From positions 1 to 64,000 of the forward strand of contig VWZX01002556.1 of NCBI GenBank assembly GCA_013399015.1: a DNA stretch of 64,000 bases, written 5' to 3'. Position 1 is the first letter of the stretch; each line of letters starts with the position of its first letter. Source of the DNA: Galbula dea (Eukaryota; Chordata; Aves; Piciformes; Galbulidae). The position numbers and the translations under genes were made by a program. Under the pieces are notes generated by a model that was given only the letters and a program-made list of their open reading frames with translations, was not told the origin of the DNA and ran no database searches. This document shows positions 11,900 through 24,861 of the stretch, one piece after another.

Positions 11900-14800
11900 C
11901 TTATGGTGACAGGATGGACCATGGGGAAGAGAACGAGGACAAGAGAAGAAATGTATCTGAAAGGAGTTCCTGTCCCCAAAGAGGGCCCTAGCTCACTAAG
12001 CAAAAGTGTATGGAGAGGTGTAACATATGGACACATGGAGGTGGGCTGCACATCCCTTGTGCTCCTCACCCACTGATTTGTAAATGAAACACTAGGACTT
12101 GATCAAGGTGGAGTAACTGCATTGATAAAGAAATGAGAAATAAAAATGGAGGGTATCCTTTCACCTGGAAAGTGCTGAAAACATTTGATGCAATATTCTG
12201 CATCTAAGGAGGTTTTAAACTTACCAGAGGCAATGTATGTCCATTAAAACACAACAAACATGCACTGAAGCCACACATCCTCAGCTTGTAAAAACAGAGC
12301 CTTTCCTCTTTTCTATGAGAAAAATAGGATCCAATAACTGGATCCTATTCTGCCAAAATACTCAGCCCTCTCAGCACAGCTCTTGTCTGAGCTACAGGAA
12401 ATGGCACTGTACACTGCAGAAGGGCAAACTCTTGTCATTAACTGTGTCCTCAGAGTTTGCTTTTCTCTGTCCTGTTGTTATGAATTTTTTTAATGGGTAT
12501 GCTGTCAGTTTTTACTACATCATTTTTCTCTCCACACATTCCCTCCTTCTACCACTGTATTTCTTTCCATACTGTCCCTGACCCTACGTACCCAGACATT
12601 TCACTTGCTCCTGTTCCCTCCTTCCCACATTCTCATGGTAAAGTGCCAAACGATAGAGGTGAAATGAGTAAGGAATAGGGGGTTATTTCACTAATCTTGA
12701 GATGTTATCCCTGATAATGGAAGGATGGTATTGACCATTCGAAGCTTTCCATTTCCACTCTTTTCTGCCCTTGAATGAATACTGTACCTTTTTTCATCTT
12801 TTACCAAAGGGAAAATGAGTGGGCAATGATAAGGAGGGAGAATTTTTGCTGTTCCAGCTAGGAGAGCTCTCCAAACCAGGATAGACAAGTGGTTCCCTCA
12901 CTTTTACTGGAGGATTATGAGTCTCCTCAGGATATCATCTATTCTAATCCAAGCTCATTGCTCAGTTTTAGACATGTCTGTCCTACCTCTTGCTTTACTT
13001 TCAAGAATGAGGAGTTAGTATATTAAGGTTGAAAAAAAAGATCATGTCTCTATATCTGGGCCTTCACCTTCATCTTCTAACACTGAAAGTGTACACCAAG
13101 GAGGTGGCCTCATTCCAGTAAAAAATGAACTTCAATTGTGTTTTGGCATCTTCCTTGTTTGTTAAGCAGTCTTCCAGTAACGCACTGCACCATATGAATA
13201 ATGCTGGAGACAGCAACAATACTAGAACTGTGTTTGCTAAAAGAACAATCACTTGTTGGAGTCGCCTACAACCTGTCATTCCTCACACTTCACTCTATGC
13301 TGCTGTAGAAGCACATGAATAAAGACAACAGGTAAATGCATATGAAATGAGAGAAAACTGTTGAGAGAACATACACTCAATTCTGCCACCACAGGTCTCT
13401 CCTAATCTCTTCTTTTGATGATATGGTTCCTGAAGCCCTTACTTCCCCCTAAGTAAAATTTACTTGGCCACAGTATTGTATTGAGGAACTGCTTCTATTA
13501 CTAAATTCTACTAAGTGTGTAAAGGGTTGCAGACTTACAGTCCTTCTTTTCCACAGAGAACTGTTCCTACTTCTATTTTTGTGTCATGCTGGAGAAAAAT
13601 GATCTTATTTTAAGTTTCTGAGGTGTTTTGTAAATATTCTGAATAGTTAAAACTCTTGTTTCTTTGTTTGCTCTCTCATTGACTTCATTTGGAAAACTGA
13701 ATACCAATTAAAAATATCACATAAAAAACTTAATGAAGTATAATTTTTCCTTAACACTAAGAGATTGGGCCTGATTTTGCAACTCCTAATTCACAGTAAT
13801 AATTCTTGATTCAAAAGTACAGTCACATCAACAAGACTTCACATTTAAGTAAGGGAGATCTGAAAAATTAAGGACCTCTAGGATCAGTCCTTTCAAGAAG
13901 ATCCTTCTGGGTCTTTATTAGTTCATTCAATTGCAGAATGGGTAACATCTCTGCTTTAGCAGACATCATGCATTCTGCTAAGGAAATCTGCTGGTATTCT
14001 GACTACTTAAGTTGGACAATTTAGGACTATTTCTTGTTTTTTATTGTTAGTCACATAAATAATCTCAGTGAAGTTAATAGTGTTTAATGTGTTGCTAATT
14101 CCTCATATAACTCAAGATTGTCAACCTGGGCTCCTCTTAAAAATATCTTAAACCAATTTATAAAATTTAACAACCCACACGCACACAAACTAGTAATGAT
14201 GCCAATTCAGAATGATGTTGTGTTATATTTGTTTTCCAAGAATGAACTATTTCATTATTCTGAATGATGCAACAGTGGCACCAAAGGAAGACCAAATCTA
14301 TGGCATTCAAAAATGTCAATCAAAACATGTTTCATCTTACCTCACTCAAGCCAAGAACTCATATGGGCAAGACAGCTATACTGTATGCTGTCTCTTTGAT
14401 GAATCTATCTATTCCTCCATCCATCAGTTCATCTTGTTCCGTTTTGACAGCAAGCTACCTTTTCACTTATCATCTTTATAAACTTTTCTGACAGAAGACT
14501 TCCATATTACATTAATTGTTGGATGGATGACCAGATGGATGAGAAGGCTGGTGAACATCTAGATAAATTATTTATTATTTTTTTGAGTGGTACATAAGTT
14601 GCTGAAAAAGTCTATCTACTTTGGAATGAATGACCAAAGCTATATTGTCTCAGATGTTACACTGTCCAATATCATTCCTTAACACAAAGTGAGAAGACCA
14701 AATTTCTTTTAACTTCAGTAGAAGTATGGCTCTGCCCTTATAGCCTAAAAACATCCCGTGCTTTGAGAGTGTCGGAATCCTCAAACACTGTCTCTTTTAG

Positions 14801-16559
14801 ACCTACTGCATGTGATTGTCTTTTAACAAAGCATCAATATTCACAAAAGGTAGACTTCAGTTCAAAACTTCAGGACGGCTTACAAATGGAAGTGCCTTGG
14901 CATGCTTATAAGCTCAAACTTGGAGAAGCAGCAACATAAAATAAAAGATTTGGTGGAAAATCAAAAAGGAAAAAAAAGCAACCCAAAACCAGCATGAAAA
15001 GGAAGGTGGGTTTCTCAAGCACATGAACTGAATCAAGGAATTAGACATGCATCTGTTTTAACAAAATTGAGACAATCATTGTCTTTAGTGTTAAAGGGAC
15101 TTTAGCAATTCAAATGTACAAAAATTATCCTCTTTTTAGTGTTAAGCTTTATTTATTTATTTTAGTTTGATCTTGTAAATTAATAGGGCAACCCACTGAG
15201 ATTGAATAAGCATTTTCTGTACACCTTTATCTTACAATGTATTTATAATTTAACAAAATTAACTGTTCCATAAAACCCTGGCAGGAAAAAAATGTTTTAG
15301 TTACACATTTTTTTTTTTTTTTGTCTCACTTCCACAAATAATTTAGCTTAAATTACAAACATTGCATCCTGGTAGACCAAACCTGTAAAGTGGGCAACAG
15401 TGTCAGCTCTCATTGAAGACAACATGAACTGAGTGTGCACAACACTTCGCAGGATCAGACCCTTCACAAAAATATTTTGATTGCAGTTAGCCACATCCTG
15501 CATGACCTTAACTTAATTCATGCCAGCTAAATCAATTTGTTAATTCAGCTAAGGATAGAAGTTTGAAATAAAACATAAATTATATTTTTTCAATCCAATA
15601 AACACTGGTTTCTCCTCTTGGAAAATTTGTTAATAACTACAGTCTAAGCACAGAAAATGCAAGATGTGAGTTCAAAGGTCACCCCCTTTTATCAGCAGCA
15701 CTTTCTTACAAGGAAACAAGAGAAGATAGTGTTCTGCTTTTTCTGGACTTTAAGGCAAGGATTTAGCAAAAGCCTAGTCCAAACTCTGCTGAAATTAGCA
15801 CGAGTTATTCTGTCACCTTCAACAGGCTTTGGAATGGTCTCTATATACAAGAATTTCCCCTCCCCCCGTTCCAAATTCTTGATTAAAAAAAACATTACTG
15901 TTTCTGATGCAAGCACCATTTCAATAGGCTACAGAGCGTGCATAGCACTCTCACATAAGCCAGCTGGACTTACACATGTTAACAAGTCTTTTGCTGAACT
16001 GGGGCCAATTTTGCCAGGCAAATCCAAAAAACTAAGTAGTACTGCCTGAGATTAAGCTTGACCCATAACTTAGACAAATGTACCATTTGAGTGTTCAAAC
16101 TGTACTCCAGACATAGCATAAAAGCAACAGAACAATCACATTTCTCTGTCTCCCTCATTGTAGTTTAAACGAAAATGTTAAAAAATGTTTTCTTGACATC
16201 ATTTTAAAAATTCTTTTATTTATCTTAATGCAATTAGGAAATACATAGCCATAGTGGCTAACCAGACTAATGAGAAAAAAAGAAACTTAGATGAAGTGGT
16301 TTAAGAAATAGGTTTGCATTTTTTTTAAGACAACTTTGATAATAGAGATATAAATGTAGTTTAAAAACGAATCAGAATAGGAAAATCATGCAGTGGTTAA
16401 ATTGCCATAATACATGTTGTTGCTTCTTCTCTCTTTTTTTTTTTGTTGTTTTTGTTGCTTTTTTAAGAAAACATCTCCTGAATTTTGCTCATTTGTTAGT
16501 CATTACTATGATAGCGAGCTTAGAATTTCGTCCCTTTAACTGCACTTTAATAGCAATGT

Positions 16560-16735
16560 ATTATAGCATGATTTATCAACATATGGCAGGTGGAAGCTGA
16601 CACAAATTATAATGAAAATTAAAACAGTCATTTATGCAGCAGGCGATTATCATTTAAGAAACATTTATTTGCAGGCTTTAAAAATGAGGGTTTAGAATCA
16701 AATGGGTTTAAAATGAAAGTTTTAATGACTGTTAC
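16560..16735 (-). promoter_or_regulatory. U(U/A)AA motif cluster just downstream of SS4 exon
   Basis: In the NRXN3 sense strand the first 175 bases after the SS4 donor hold about 13 overlapping TTAA/TAAA tetramers, in ATTAAAA, TTTTAAA, TCTAAA, TTTTTAAA, AATAAAT, TTAAAT and similar words. STAR-family RNA-binding proteins (SAM68, SLM1, SLM2/T-STAR) bind such bipartite U(U/A)AA motifs and are known to control SS4 of neurexin genes. The placement fits that control, but the local base composition is AT-rich, so binding is inferred. Confidence 0.5.
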
Positions 16736-16825
16736 CTTTTTCCTGCAGCCACTCCTCTACAGGCCGGTTATATTTGAAGGGGATTTTCTGTTTTACCATT
16801 TGGAACCGTTCACTATCAGTGTTGC
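16736..16825 (-). CDS. NRXN3: Neurexin-3 SS4 cassette exon (30-residue insert)
   Basis: This exon is exactly 90 bp. It reads [13 protein letters not shown], then [17 protein letters not shown], then the first base of a Gly codon. That is the neurexin-3 form of the splice-site-4 insert, which lengthens a loop in the last LNS domain. In the family, inclusion shifts partner choice: neuroligin and LRRTM binding is weakened or changed and cerebellin binding is favoured. Phase 1 on both sides lets it be skipped without a frameshift. The splice sites are poor, as expected for a regulated cassette. The acceptor is ACTTTAAAG with an A-interrupted pyrimidine tract. The donor is AAAAAG followed by GTAACA, which lacks G at +5. 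TTAA/TAAA motifs crowd both flanks. Compared with the mammalian NRXN3 I remember, N-to-S and L-to-F changes are visible in SERFQ. Confidence 0.97.
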
Positions 16826-16950
16826 CTTTAAAGTTTAAAAAACAGCTTAAAAACAATCTGAAAAGTCAATCAAATAGTTAAAACATCCTAGATTTTTAAA
16901 ATTTTTTATGACCTTATTTAGCTATAAATAAATAAGTGCTTGTGTATGTA
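16826..16950 (-). promoter_or_regulatory. A/U-rich region with weak polypyrimidine tract upstream of SS4 exon
   Basis: The last 125 bases before the SS4 exon read TTTTTAAAA, GTTTTAACT, TTTTTAAGC, TTTTTTAAACTTTAAAG in sense. About ten TTAA/TAAA words interrupt the pyrimidine tract. A decoy CTTTTCAG lies about 35 bases before the true acceptor. A weak acceptor and STAR-type motifs agree with regulated inclusion of the exon. Confidence 0.4.
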
Positions 16951-16957
16951 CATATAA

Positions 16958-16980
16958 ATATATATATATATATATATATA
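16958..16980. repeat. (TA)n microsatellite upstream of SS4 exon
   Basis: About eleven TA units lie 133 bases before the SS4 acceptor in sense. Such tracts vary in length between individuals and could change RNA folding near the exon. Confidence 0.9.
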
Positions 16981-19900
16981 GGAAAAGAGAGGTTTATCTT
17001 TAGTAAAGTGAAGAATAGTTATACATTCAATTGTCTGAGGTTCTGGAAGGTCAAAGTTAAATTCTGTGAAAAAATTATCTCAGATTCTTCTCACAGTATT
17101 TGTCTATCTAAACTGGTTAGAAGCCATATATAATTTGTCTGGGTCATGAGACACTGAGTGAACTCAATGCCATGACTTAAAACATTTTGATCACTGTAGA
17201 TCCGATTGTACAAGGACATGGCACAATATAGTCAGTCACACAAACACACAGTTAGTAGTACTTTGATAAAACTTCTTGCAGTAGTAAAAAACACATGTTA
17301 GGACTACAAACCCAGTCAATAGAAAAAAAATGAAAGGAAGAAATTAGAAAAAATCAGTGCTGAAAGACTGTAATAGAAATATTTTTTTAAAAATCCAAAC
17401 AAAAAAAAACCCCAACAAACAAAAACCCAAACCCAACTATGAGTGGGAATATAGATAGAAAAAATAAGAAGTAAAATTTAAGCAGAGGAAGAGCTATTAA
17501 TTACAGATACATGAAAGGCTTATGTCTAGTTACCAAAGACTTGGGCCTGTTGCCATAAGAAAACAAACTTAGAAACTAATTGAAATGAAAGCAGAAATAA
17601 TTATCAAAGATGTAAATTTTGGCAAGTCTAGTTCTATTGCTCCATGCTGATGGGTAATAGAATTATCCTGTAAAGTGTGTTTTGGAGGAAAGCTCGTATC
17701 AGTTGCAGATTACAGAGAGGAACAGGATTCACACAAAGTCTTTGCCCAAATTCCCTGGCTACTGAAAAATTCTACATCAGGTATGTTGGGCCAACCTCTA
17801 GGAGAAAGGAACCGCTCAGTCTGGCAGTGACAGTAAACAAGTGCCATCAGTCTGCCTTGTCATTTTCTTAAGATACAGTCACTTTCTGACTCATTCTAGT
17901 TTTTGCTTCCTGTATTATTTTTAGAAAAAACTCTTCAGCCAGATAGGAATAAAAAGAGTGCACCTCTTACAAACTTCATTACGATATTGTAGAAAACCAG
18001 AGTAAGCCTACAGCTTACTGAAGTAATGCTACCATAAACAGAAGTTCAGTAGATTAGTAGTGTTCTAATACATGCTTTGAATAAATAACAGTCCAAAATC
18101 CAGCAACTGTTCTGTACTCTTTACAGTACTGCTTTAAAAATCCCACATATAAATAACCTAACATTGCTTCATATTTCTTTGACTTTCTCAAACATATGAA
18201 GGAATCTTTTTTCAACATAAAGACACACCAAAAAAGAAAAAATAATTTAAAAAAAGCTGTTAAATCTCACGTGTTCAATAATCATTATTGTTGCTTGGAA
18301 ATGCTACCAGCCTATATGAGCTACCTGCTGACCACAGATATCCTCTCCAGCATCATCTCCTCAATGCTGACTTTCTGGAACTGGTGAGAGGCACTATAGC
18401 AACGCACTGGCTACAATCCCACAAGGATTCACATGCAATAAAGCATGGACCTAATCTTCAGGGGCATTTGTAAAAATCTATCTCTAAGTGCAGTTGTAAG
18501 GAAAACAGCAACTTGGATTTGGGTTGATATCTTCAGCTCTAATGATGAACATTTAGGAGCCTTGCAGCTTATTTAGGGCAACAGGTAAAACAAAACAAAA
18601 ACATTTCAGAGCAAATTTACTGGCCTGATTCCTTATCACCTTCCTGTAAAGCCCTCTACTTTTTTCTTTCAATGTAACAGATTGATTGTGAGAAACTGCT
18701 ATTCCCCATCAACTGACACACGATGAGGCACCAGTTTCTCCGTCCCACCTCAGATGTCTGCCATATACAATTGGTTACTCAGATAAACTAGAAGGAAAAT
18801 ATAAAATATTGGAAACACATTCTATCAGTCATTCATCAAATAATATTAAACGAAATACTGTGGTGGCTTGGAGTCACTCACATACATTAAGCTACCTTTA
18901 AGTACATTTCTTACTTTCATAACTCATATCAGCTCCAACAAAAAGCACCAATAGTCAGTTCTGTACTTCTATGAATACAGACTCATAAACATAAAAATTG
19001 AATCATGTTCAGTCTAGGATCTAAAGAAAAAAATTGCTAAAGAGCAGCTGAGGTAATATAAACAACAAAAACAACAACACAAAACCCAAAAAACCCACCT
19101 AAAACTAGAGAGACAGAAATGTTAACAAAACAATTTTTTTGATTGTTTTATTAATAAGTTGATGACTAATGTAACCTAGGGTCACGCAGGACAGTTGTTT
19201 TCCCAGTTTCTTAACCTAAAGGAGAGATCCCTTTCCTGTGAGTTCTCCTACTTGTTTAAACGTAGGAGAAGCTTACACTCACAGGACAGGAAAGCAGATC
19301 TGCTGGTTTGGAAAGAACAGAAACAAAAGTAATTAAGTCAATCTCACTACAAAACCAATTTCTTTTAAAAAAATCAGTCAGCAAGGCATTCTGCTTATCC
19401 ACTAGACCTTTTCTCAATACACTAATCCACTCTGTCCTTCACCAAACCAACTACATCTTATAAATGCAGTTATAGAAATTCAGGATATTTTTGGTCTGCT
19501 GCAGTGTGCCTATTATTCTCTAGGAAAGGAGTACTAGGTCCTGAAAGACACTCAGGAGGTGTTTCAAGGATACTTAAAGACCTAAATTTCTCTGTGAATC
19601 CTACATTTCTCTGTCAACCCAGACTTTAATGCTTCCAGAGAGCTTGCTACATTGCACGTGATACAGAAATATATGGTTTCAGCAGAAATGGAGATTATTC
19701 CCTAATTTATGGAGTATGTTCTGAGTGAGGACTTCTAACCAGAAGAGTGCATTAAAATCTTAATGCTGATGGGCAAGAACATTCTCGACAGGGTCAAAGA
19801 AATTCTATAATACACTTTACTCAGAACAAAAAACTCCATTGGCTTCATTCATAAGCAACCTTTTGTTGGTCCTAATGAGATCCTTTTCAGAATACAGAAC

Positions 19901-22006
19901 CATCCACATTTCATAGGAACACAAGTCAGACACTGGCTGGCATGGAGTGTTTCTTCCTCTCTCTATGTGGAGGGTTGACTGTAGTAAGGAAAAAATATAG
20001 TGGATTGAAATTTCTCATAAGTAGGGCATCTGACAAGAACAGGCCAGCAAGACCAAGGTAAAAAGAAAGTGGGACAATGAAAGAAGACATGACAGGAAAA
20101 GATGGGTTTCTTATAATATACTCCTAGACCTTCAAGAAAGCCAGAAATGACAACTATTCCCCACCACATCTTTAAAGACTTTTTAAAAAAAAATGTTTAA
20201 TTTAGATTTATTATTATTATTATGTAGATATAATAAGCAAGATTAAATACGTATAAGAATAATACCTTTAAAAGCTATGAAAAAATGGACATTAGAAAAT
20301 TCAAGTAGATTTAAATTGCAACATTAGTGCCTAATCTATTCTTTTTTGGTTTGTTTTTAAATTTTATTTGAGACATTAGTAAGAATGATTTTTAAAAATG
20401 TGCACGAGAAAGTGTTCACTTACACACTTAGTTGCAACATTGAGTTAATGAACATGTTTTCCATTGTTAAGCAACTGAGATAGTCATTAAATATCAATAA
20501 ATTCAGACAATATTAAATTGCTACTGACTTTGAGGTGTGCTTTAAAAAAAATAAACACAGCATTTGGTATGAAAGTTCAAAAATGAAATATTATGGTTTG
20601 CAACAAGAAATAATGTAAGTTCAACATGACCTAAGTTCATCGGAACTCTGACAGCCGAGCCAGGATGTGATTAAGGAGGATTCTTGTCTGTCTTCATACA
20701 CAGAAATGTTCAGCAGCAACCCCCTTGTCAACTCAACTCTATGCCTTTCTAGAGCTGAACGATACACGTGTTCAAACAAGCACTTCACGCAACTCATCTA
20801 GATGCTCCCCTTTTTTCTCTTTGAGTTCTGCTTTGATTCTGAAGGCTAAGCTTCAATACACAGGATAGAGTCATTTAAATTTGTTTTTGAAAATACAATT
20901 AACCCCACAGGTCTATTGCATTCAGAATCAATGTGTGTCTCATGGGTCTGCAGGATATGATTTGTTATAGTAAAGTTGAGTTGATTAGTTTTGCTACTTG
21001 TGATTTACTAAATATTTATTCTCCCATAGGTTCTAGCTGCTTAAATGATACCCTTCCTACTTTTTCTTTCATATGCCTAATAAACTCCTGTATATCAATA
21101 TGACTTATGATCTGCCTCACGACATAACTTCGTCTAAAGAATTGTATCTCAGAAATACATTCCTTCACCTAGGTTTTTTCCTTTCTCATGCACGGTCCTA
21201 AAGCACAGACAAATTCAGCTGTGTGAAGACTGGGATAAAACAAGTCTTTTATTCCATAAAGTATAATTAACAGAAATCCTGCTGCATCTCTAAAGTATCA
21301 CACAGACCTCAGTTCTCCAACAACTGATAAGCATCCTCTTAAGACCTTTAAGGATTTTAACAATAACATTTTCAAACAGTTTAGATCCATGAATCTAGTT
21401 TAACCTGAATATTCAGAATATTTCAAATACCACAGACGTTCCTGATGACTAAATATTTTGGGAGAGGAATTTGGCAGAATAGTTCTACTTTTGGTTTGTC
21501 CCTCTTTCCCCCCAAAAAATGTGGCACCTCAACCATAAATATAAGAGCCTGCTGGTTAAATATGATTGGTTGGCAGTCTTCTGTCTTTTTTCTGGAGCCC
21601 TCTGTATCCCTGCTCCACAAACTATAAAAATAAAGAGATCAGATCCACTTCTAGCTTTAGCTTTTGATAATCTTAAATTTAGATCAAACTAAAATGAGAA
21701 AAATCAAAAGGATTTACTTGTGCTAATCGCTATTAGCAGTTCCCATAGGAAATGCTTTTGAAAGAGTGAAATAGTCCAGGGGGAGACAGTTTAAATTTGC
21801 TCATGGGCAAAGCAGAATTTTCTTCCAAAACCCTTTTTGCTTTTCCATCCATGATTCCTTTAAGAAAACAAACAATCATTCTCACATTAAACTTATTTCT
21901 AAATCAAAATGGATTCTTAACTCAAAGAATGTAAAAGAGCAATTGAAGCTCTGAAGAATGTTGCTTCTTGGCCTAGATGCCAATCAAGATGATTTGCTGC
22001 ATCTTT

Positions 22007-22095
22007 CACAGAATCACAGAATGTTAGGAGCTGGAGGGGACCTCGAAAGATCTTCTAGTCCAACCCCCCCCTGCCACAGCAGGATTCCCTAGACC
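22007..22095 (-). mobile_element. CR1 LINE 3' end fragment
   Basis: About 90 bp on the plus strand: CACAGAATCACAGAATGTTA, then GGACCTCGAAAGATCTTCTA and CAGCAGGATTCCCTAGACCA. This is the antisense of a CR1 3' UTR, the same subfamily as the tail at 42066-42166. It is in the large intron upstream of SS4. Confidence 0.85.
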
Positions 22096-24021
22096 AGGTG
22101 GTGAGAAGGATGAAAGCTGAAAAGTTCCAGCAAATTGCACTGGGCAGTGAAAAAAGTATTCACTTGCAGGTGGAATATTAATCCAACCTCATATGTTGTC
22201 AAGTTGAATACTATAAAAAAAAATAACATAAGAAAGACTGCCATAAGAAAACTTTCATCTGTCCTAAATTAATGTCAAAAGCTGTTTTATGAAGAGACAC
22301 TACAGCAGCAACTTTTTCTTCATTGCTTATAAGCCTCTGAGAAGAATGAGACATTTTGTCTAATGAGCAATTATTAAATGAAAGGTGATATAGTAATATT
22401 AATGATTTAAGAAAACATTTTGATATCAGTTCTCAAGGTTTAAACTGATTTCACCTCTCTTTGACTTATTGGAGATGGAATTTCAGTAGGAGAAAAGCTA
22501 GGAAGCAGTTAGTATTTGATAGTTCAGCTCACCCAGCAGCCTTTTGCAAGCTCCCTTTGATTTTCTTATGGATGCTCATAGTCTTGATAAAATTTACACA
22601 CACTTAATTCCCATCAGTATGGGAGGGGGCCACGGTAGCCTGCTATAGTCTGCCAAGTTCACCTTTGAAGGCTAAATCCTCTACTAACATAAACTCAGTT
22701 CACTTCTGCTCCAAAACTCTTTTAGAGCTGATGCTGTACGCCTTGGAAAAGGAAACTCACACGTATAATGGAGAAGCTACCATTCTCCCCTAGTATCTAA
22801 TAAAGGGCACAAAAGTTACAGAAATGTTTTTGTGATTGGCATGCACTGAACCTCTTTAACCACTTCTGATTTCAGGCAGCTGCACTTAAAATCTTACAGT
22901 ATACCGAATTGTCCCTTTTTCCACATTTTCTTAAGTACATTTTTTTCCCTAAATACTATGAAGTACCACCATTATTTATTCACATTTTGTGAGTTAGGAA
23001 ACTGAGGCAAGCATATTAACAGAGTTCATATTTAGGTCTAGAACCTTCCTCCACAAATCAGGAAGAAATAACAACCTTGCAATCAGTTTTAGCATCAAGC
23101 CTGCTTATGTACAGCTGTTTATTCTGTTGCATTACTGTAAGACTATATTGAGGTTTATGTTATGTAACATAGAAAATGTTTGCCTTTAAATCAAAACATG
23201 TAAAAAAAAAAGATCTCTATTTCAAGTGGTTTTTTTATAAAACACTTGAAAAAAGTCCAAACCTGACACTGCAGATATCACCTATACAGAAATGAAGCTG
23301 GACAGACATGCTACTAAGCAAATTATAAGGCAGATGATCTGGAATATTTCTCTAACTCCTACAAACTGTCCCTCTACAAATTCTTGCAAAGCTTTACTTT
23401 TGCCTTGTGTAACAAGGGGTGTTATGGAAGCTTAATTCAAATATGGGATTTTATTGCATTTGAGGGGGTTGAAGAAAACTCAAGTCTTGACATTGCTTAC
23501 CTTTGCTTCAGCTCTTGGTTATGTTATCATGTTCTTCCCTCTACCTTCACTGTTCAATAAAGTTGCACGTTTTGCTATTGAATTCTCATTTTATTGCTTG
23601 TCCTCATTTTCCCCTTAGTCCTGGATGCCCTTGATTTTATCTTCAATTCCCTCTGATCACATCATTTGCTCAGAGCCGCACCTTTCCTTCCGTTCATCTC
23701 ACTGTGGACCAGAGCTAAAAGCTGACCTTCACACCACAACTCTTATCAGCTCACTGGCCTCATGACAAAAGAAGAGGTCTCAGTAACATAAGTACTAAAA
23801 ATAAGAGAGAGAATTACCAAGCAAGACTACAACAGCAAAAGTTACTCAGGCAACTGGAGTCATCTCAAAGTTTCTAGTGCCGCAACCAAAAACTTGACGC
23901 TGTTGCTATTCTATCGTATCTTTTTTAGCCTAAAAACTATAGAGATCTAATCCAAAGTGAAGCAGTAATCAGGTGAAAATCATTGGGAAATTCAGAAGCA
24001 AATTAGGACATTAGAGTTTAA

Positions 24022-24861
24022 ATGTGATCACCCTCCTCTACTCAGCACTGCTGAGGCCACACCTTGAATACTGTGTTCAGTTTTGGGCCCATCACTACAA
24101 GAAAGACATGGAGGCACTGGAGCATGTACAAAGAAGGGAAACAAGGCTACTGAAGGGTCTTGAGATTAAATCTTATGAGGAGTGGCTGAGGGAACTGGGG
24201 TTGTTAAGTCTGAATAAGAGAATGCTGAGAGGAGACCTTATCTCTCTCTACAACTATCTGAAAGGAGGTTGTAGAGAGGTGGGAGTTGGTCTATTCTCCC
24301 AACTTACCAGTGAAAGGACAAAAGGAAATGAATAGCCTCAAGTTGCTTCTGGGGAGGTTTAGATTGGATATTAGGTAAAATTTCTTCACAGAAAGAGTTG
24401 TTAAGCATTGGAACAGGCTGTCCAGAGAAGTGGTGGAGTCCCCGTCCCTGGAGGTGTTAAAAAAACCCGTACAGATGTGNAAGTCTGAATAAGAGAATGC
24501 TGAGAGGAGACCTTATCTCTCTCTACAACTATCTGAAAGGAGGTTGTAGAGAGGTGGGAGTTGGTCTATTCTCCCAACTTACCAGTGAAAGGACAAAAGG
24601 AAATGAATAGCCTCAAGTTGCTTCTGGGGAGGTTTAGATTGGATATTAGGTAAAATTTCTTCACAGAAAGAGTTGTTAAGCATTGGAACAGGCTGTCCAG
24701 AGAAGTGGTGGAGTCCCCGTCCCTGGAGGTGTTAAAAAAACCCGTACAGATGTGACATTAGCGACATGGGTTAGTGGCATGTTGGTGATAGGTTGGTGGT
24801 TGGATTTGATATTCTTAGAGGTCTTTACCAGCCTAATTTACCAGCCTAAATGATTCTATGA
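24022..24861 (+). mobile_element. CR1 LINE, 3' portion, with false internal duplication around an N
   Basis: The plus strand opens with ITLLYSALLRPHLEYCVQFW, then LEHVQRRETRLLKGLE, LRELGLLSLNKRMLRGDLI, YLKGGCREVGVGLFSQL and SERTKGN, which is the C-terminus of CR1 ORF2. A frame-breaking stop follows, and the tail ends CCTAAATGATTCTATGA. The element is antisense to NRXN3. Bases 24206-24479 recur unchanged at 24481-24754 on the far side of a single N. The natural element is therefore probably 24022-24479 joined directly to 24755-24861. A short direct repeat (TTTACCAGCCTAA) sits in the tail. Confidence 0.93.
24206..24754. repeat. Two identical 274-bp copies flanking an N: probable assembly artefact
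   Basis: Copy 1 is 24206-24479 and copy 2 is 24481-24754, separated only by N at 24480. By eye the copies are identical throughout, including the run of seven A before CCCGTACAGATGTG. A true duplication as old as the surrounding decayed CR1 would show differences. Overlapping contig ends that were not merged at a gap explain it better. Confidence 0.9.

Larger units (their letters stand above)
10702..16735 (-). other. NRXN3: NRXN3 intron between SS4 and stalk exons
   Basis: This is a 6.0-kb intron from donor GTAACA to acceptor CACTAG. No CR1 was recognised here, unlike all other introns in the window, which fits constraint near a regulated exon. It holds the candidate 60-bp exon at 11840-11899 and the motif cluster next to SS4. 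The rest is AT-rich with no other support for genes. Confidence 0.85.

Noticed and set aside
12224..12290. Minus-strand 60-bp open block ending at GTAAGT in the SS4-stalk intron
   Set aside because: The acceptor side has no usable pyrimidine tract and the phase is 0-0, so it could not join the phase-1 neurexin exons.
15657..16049. 130-codon plus-strand open frame near the SS4 exon
   Set aside because: Composition looks random, there is no recognisable motif, and the frame is antisense to a conserved-looking intronic region. Treated as chance.
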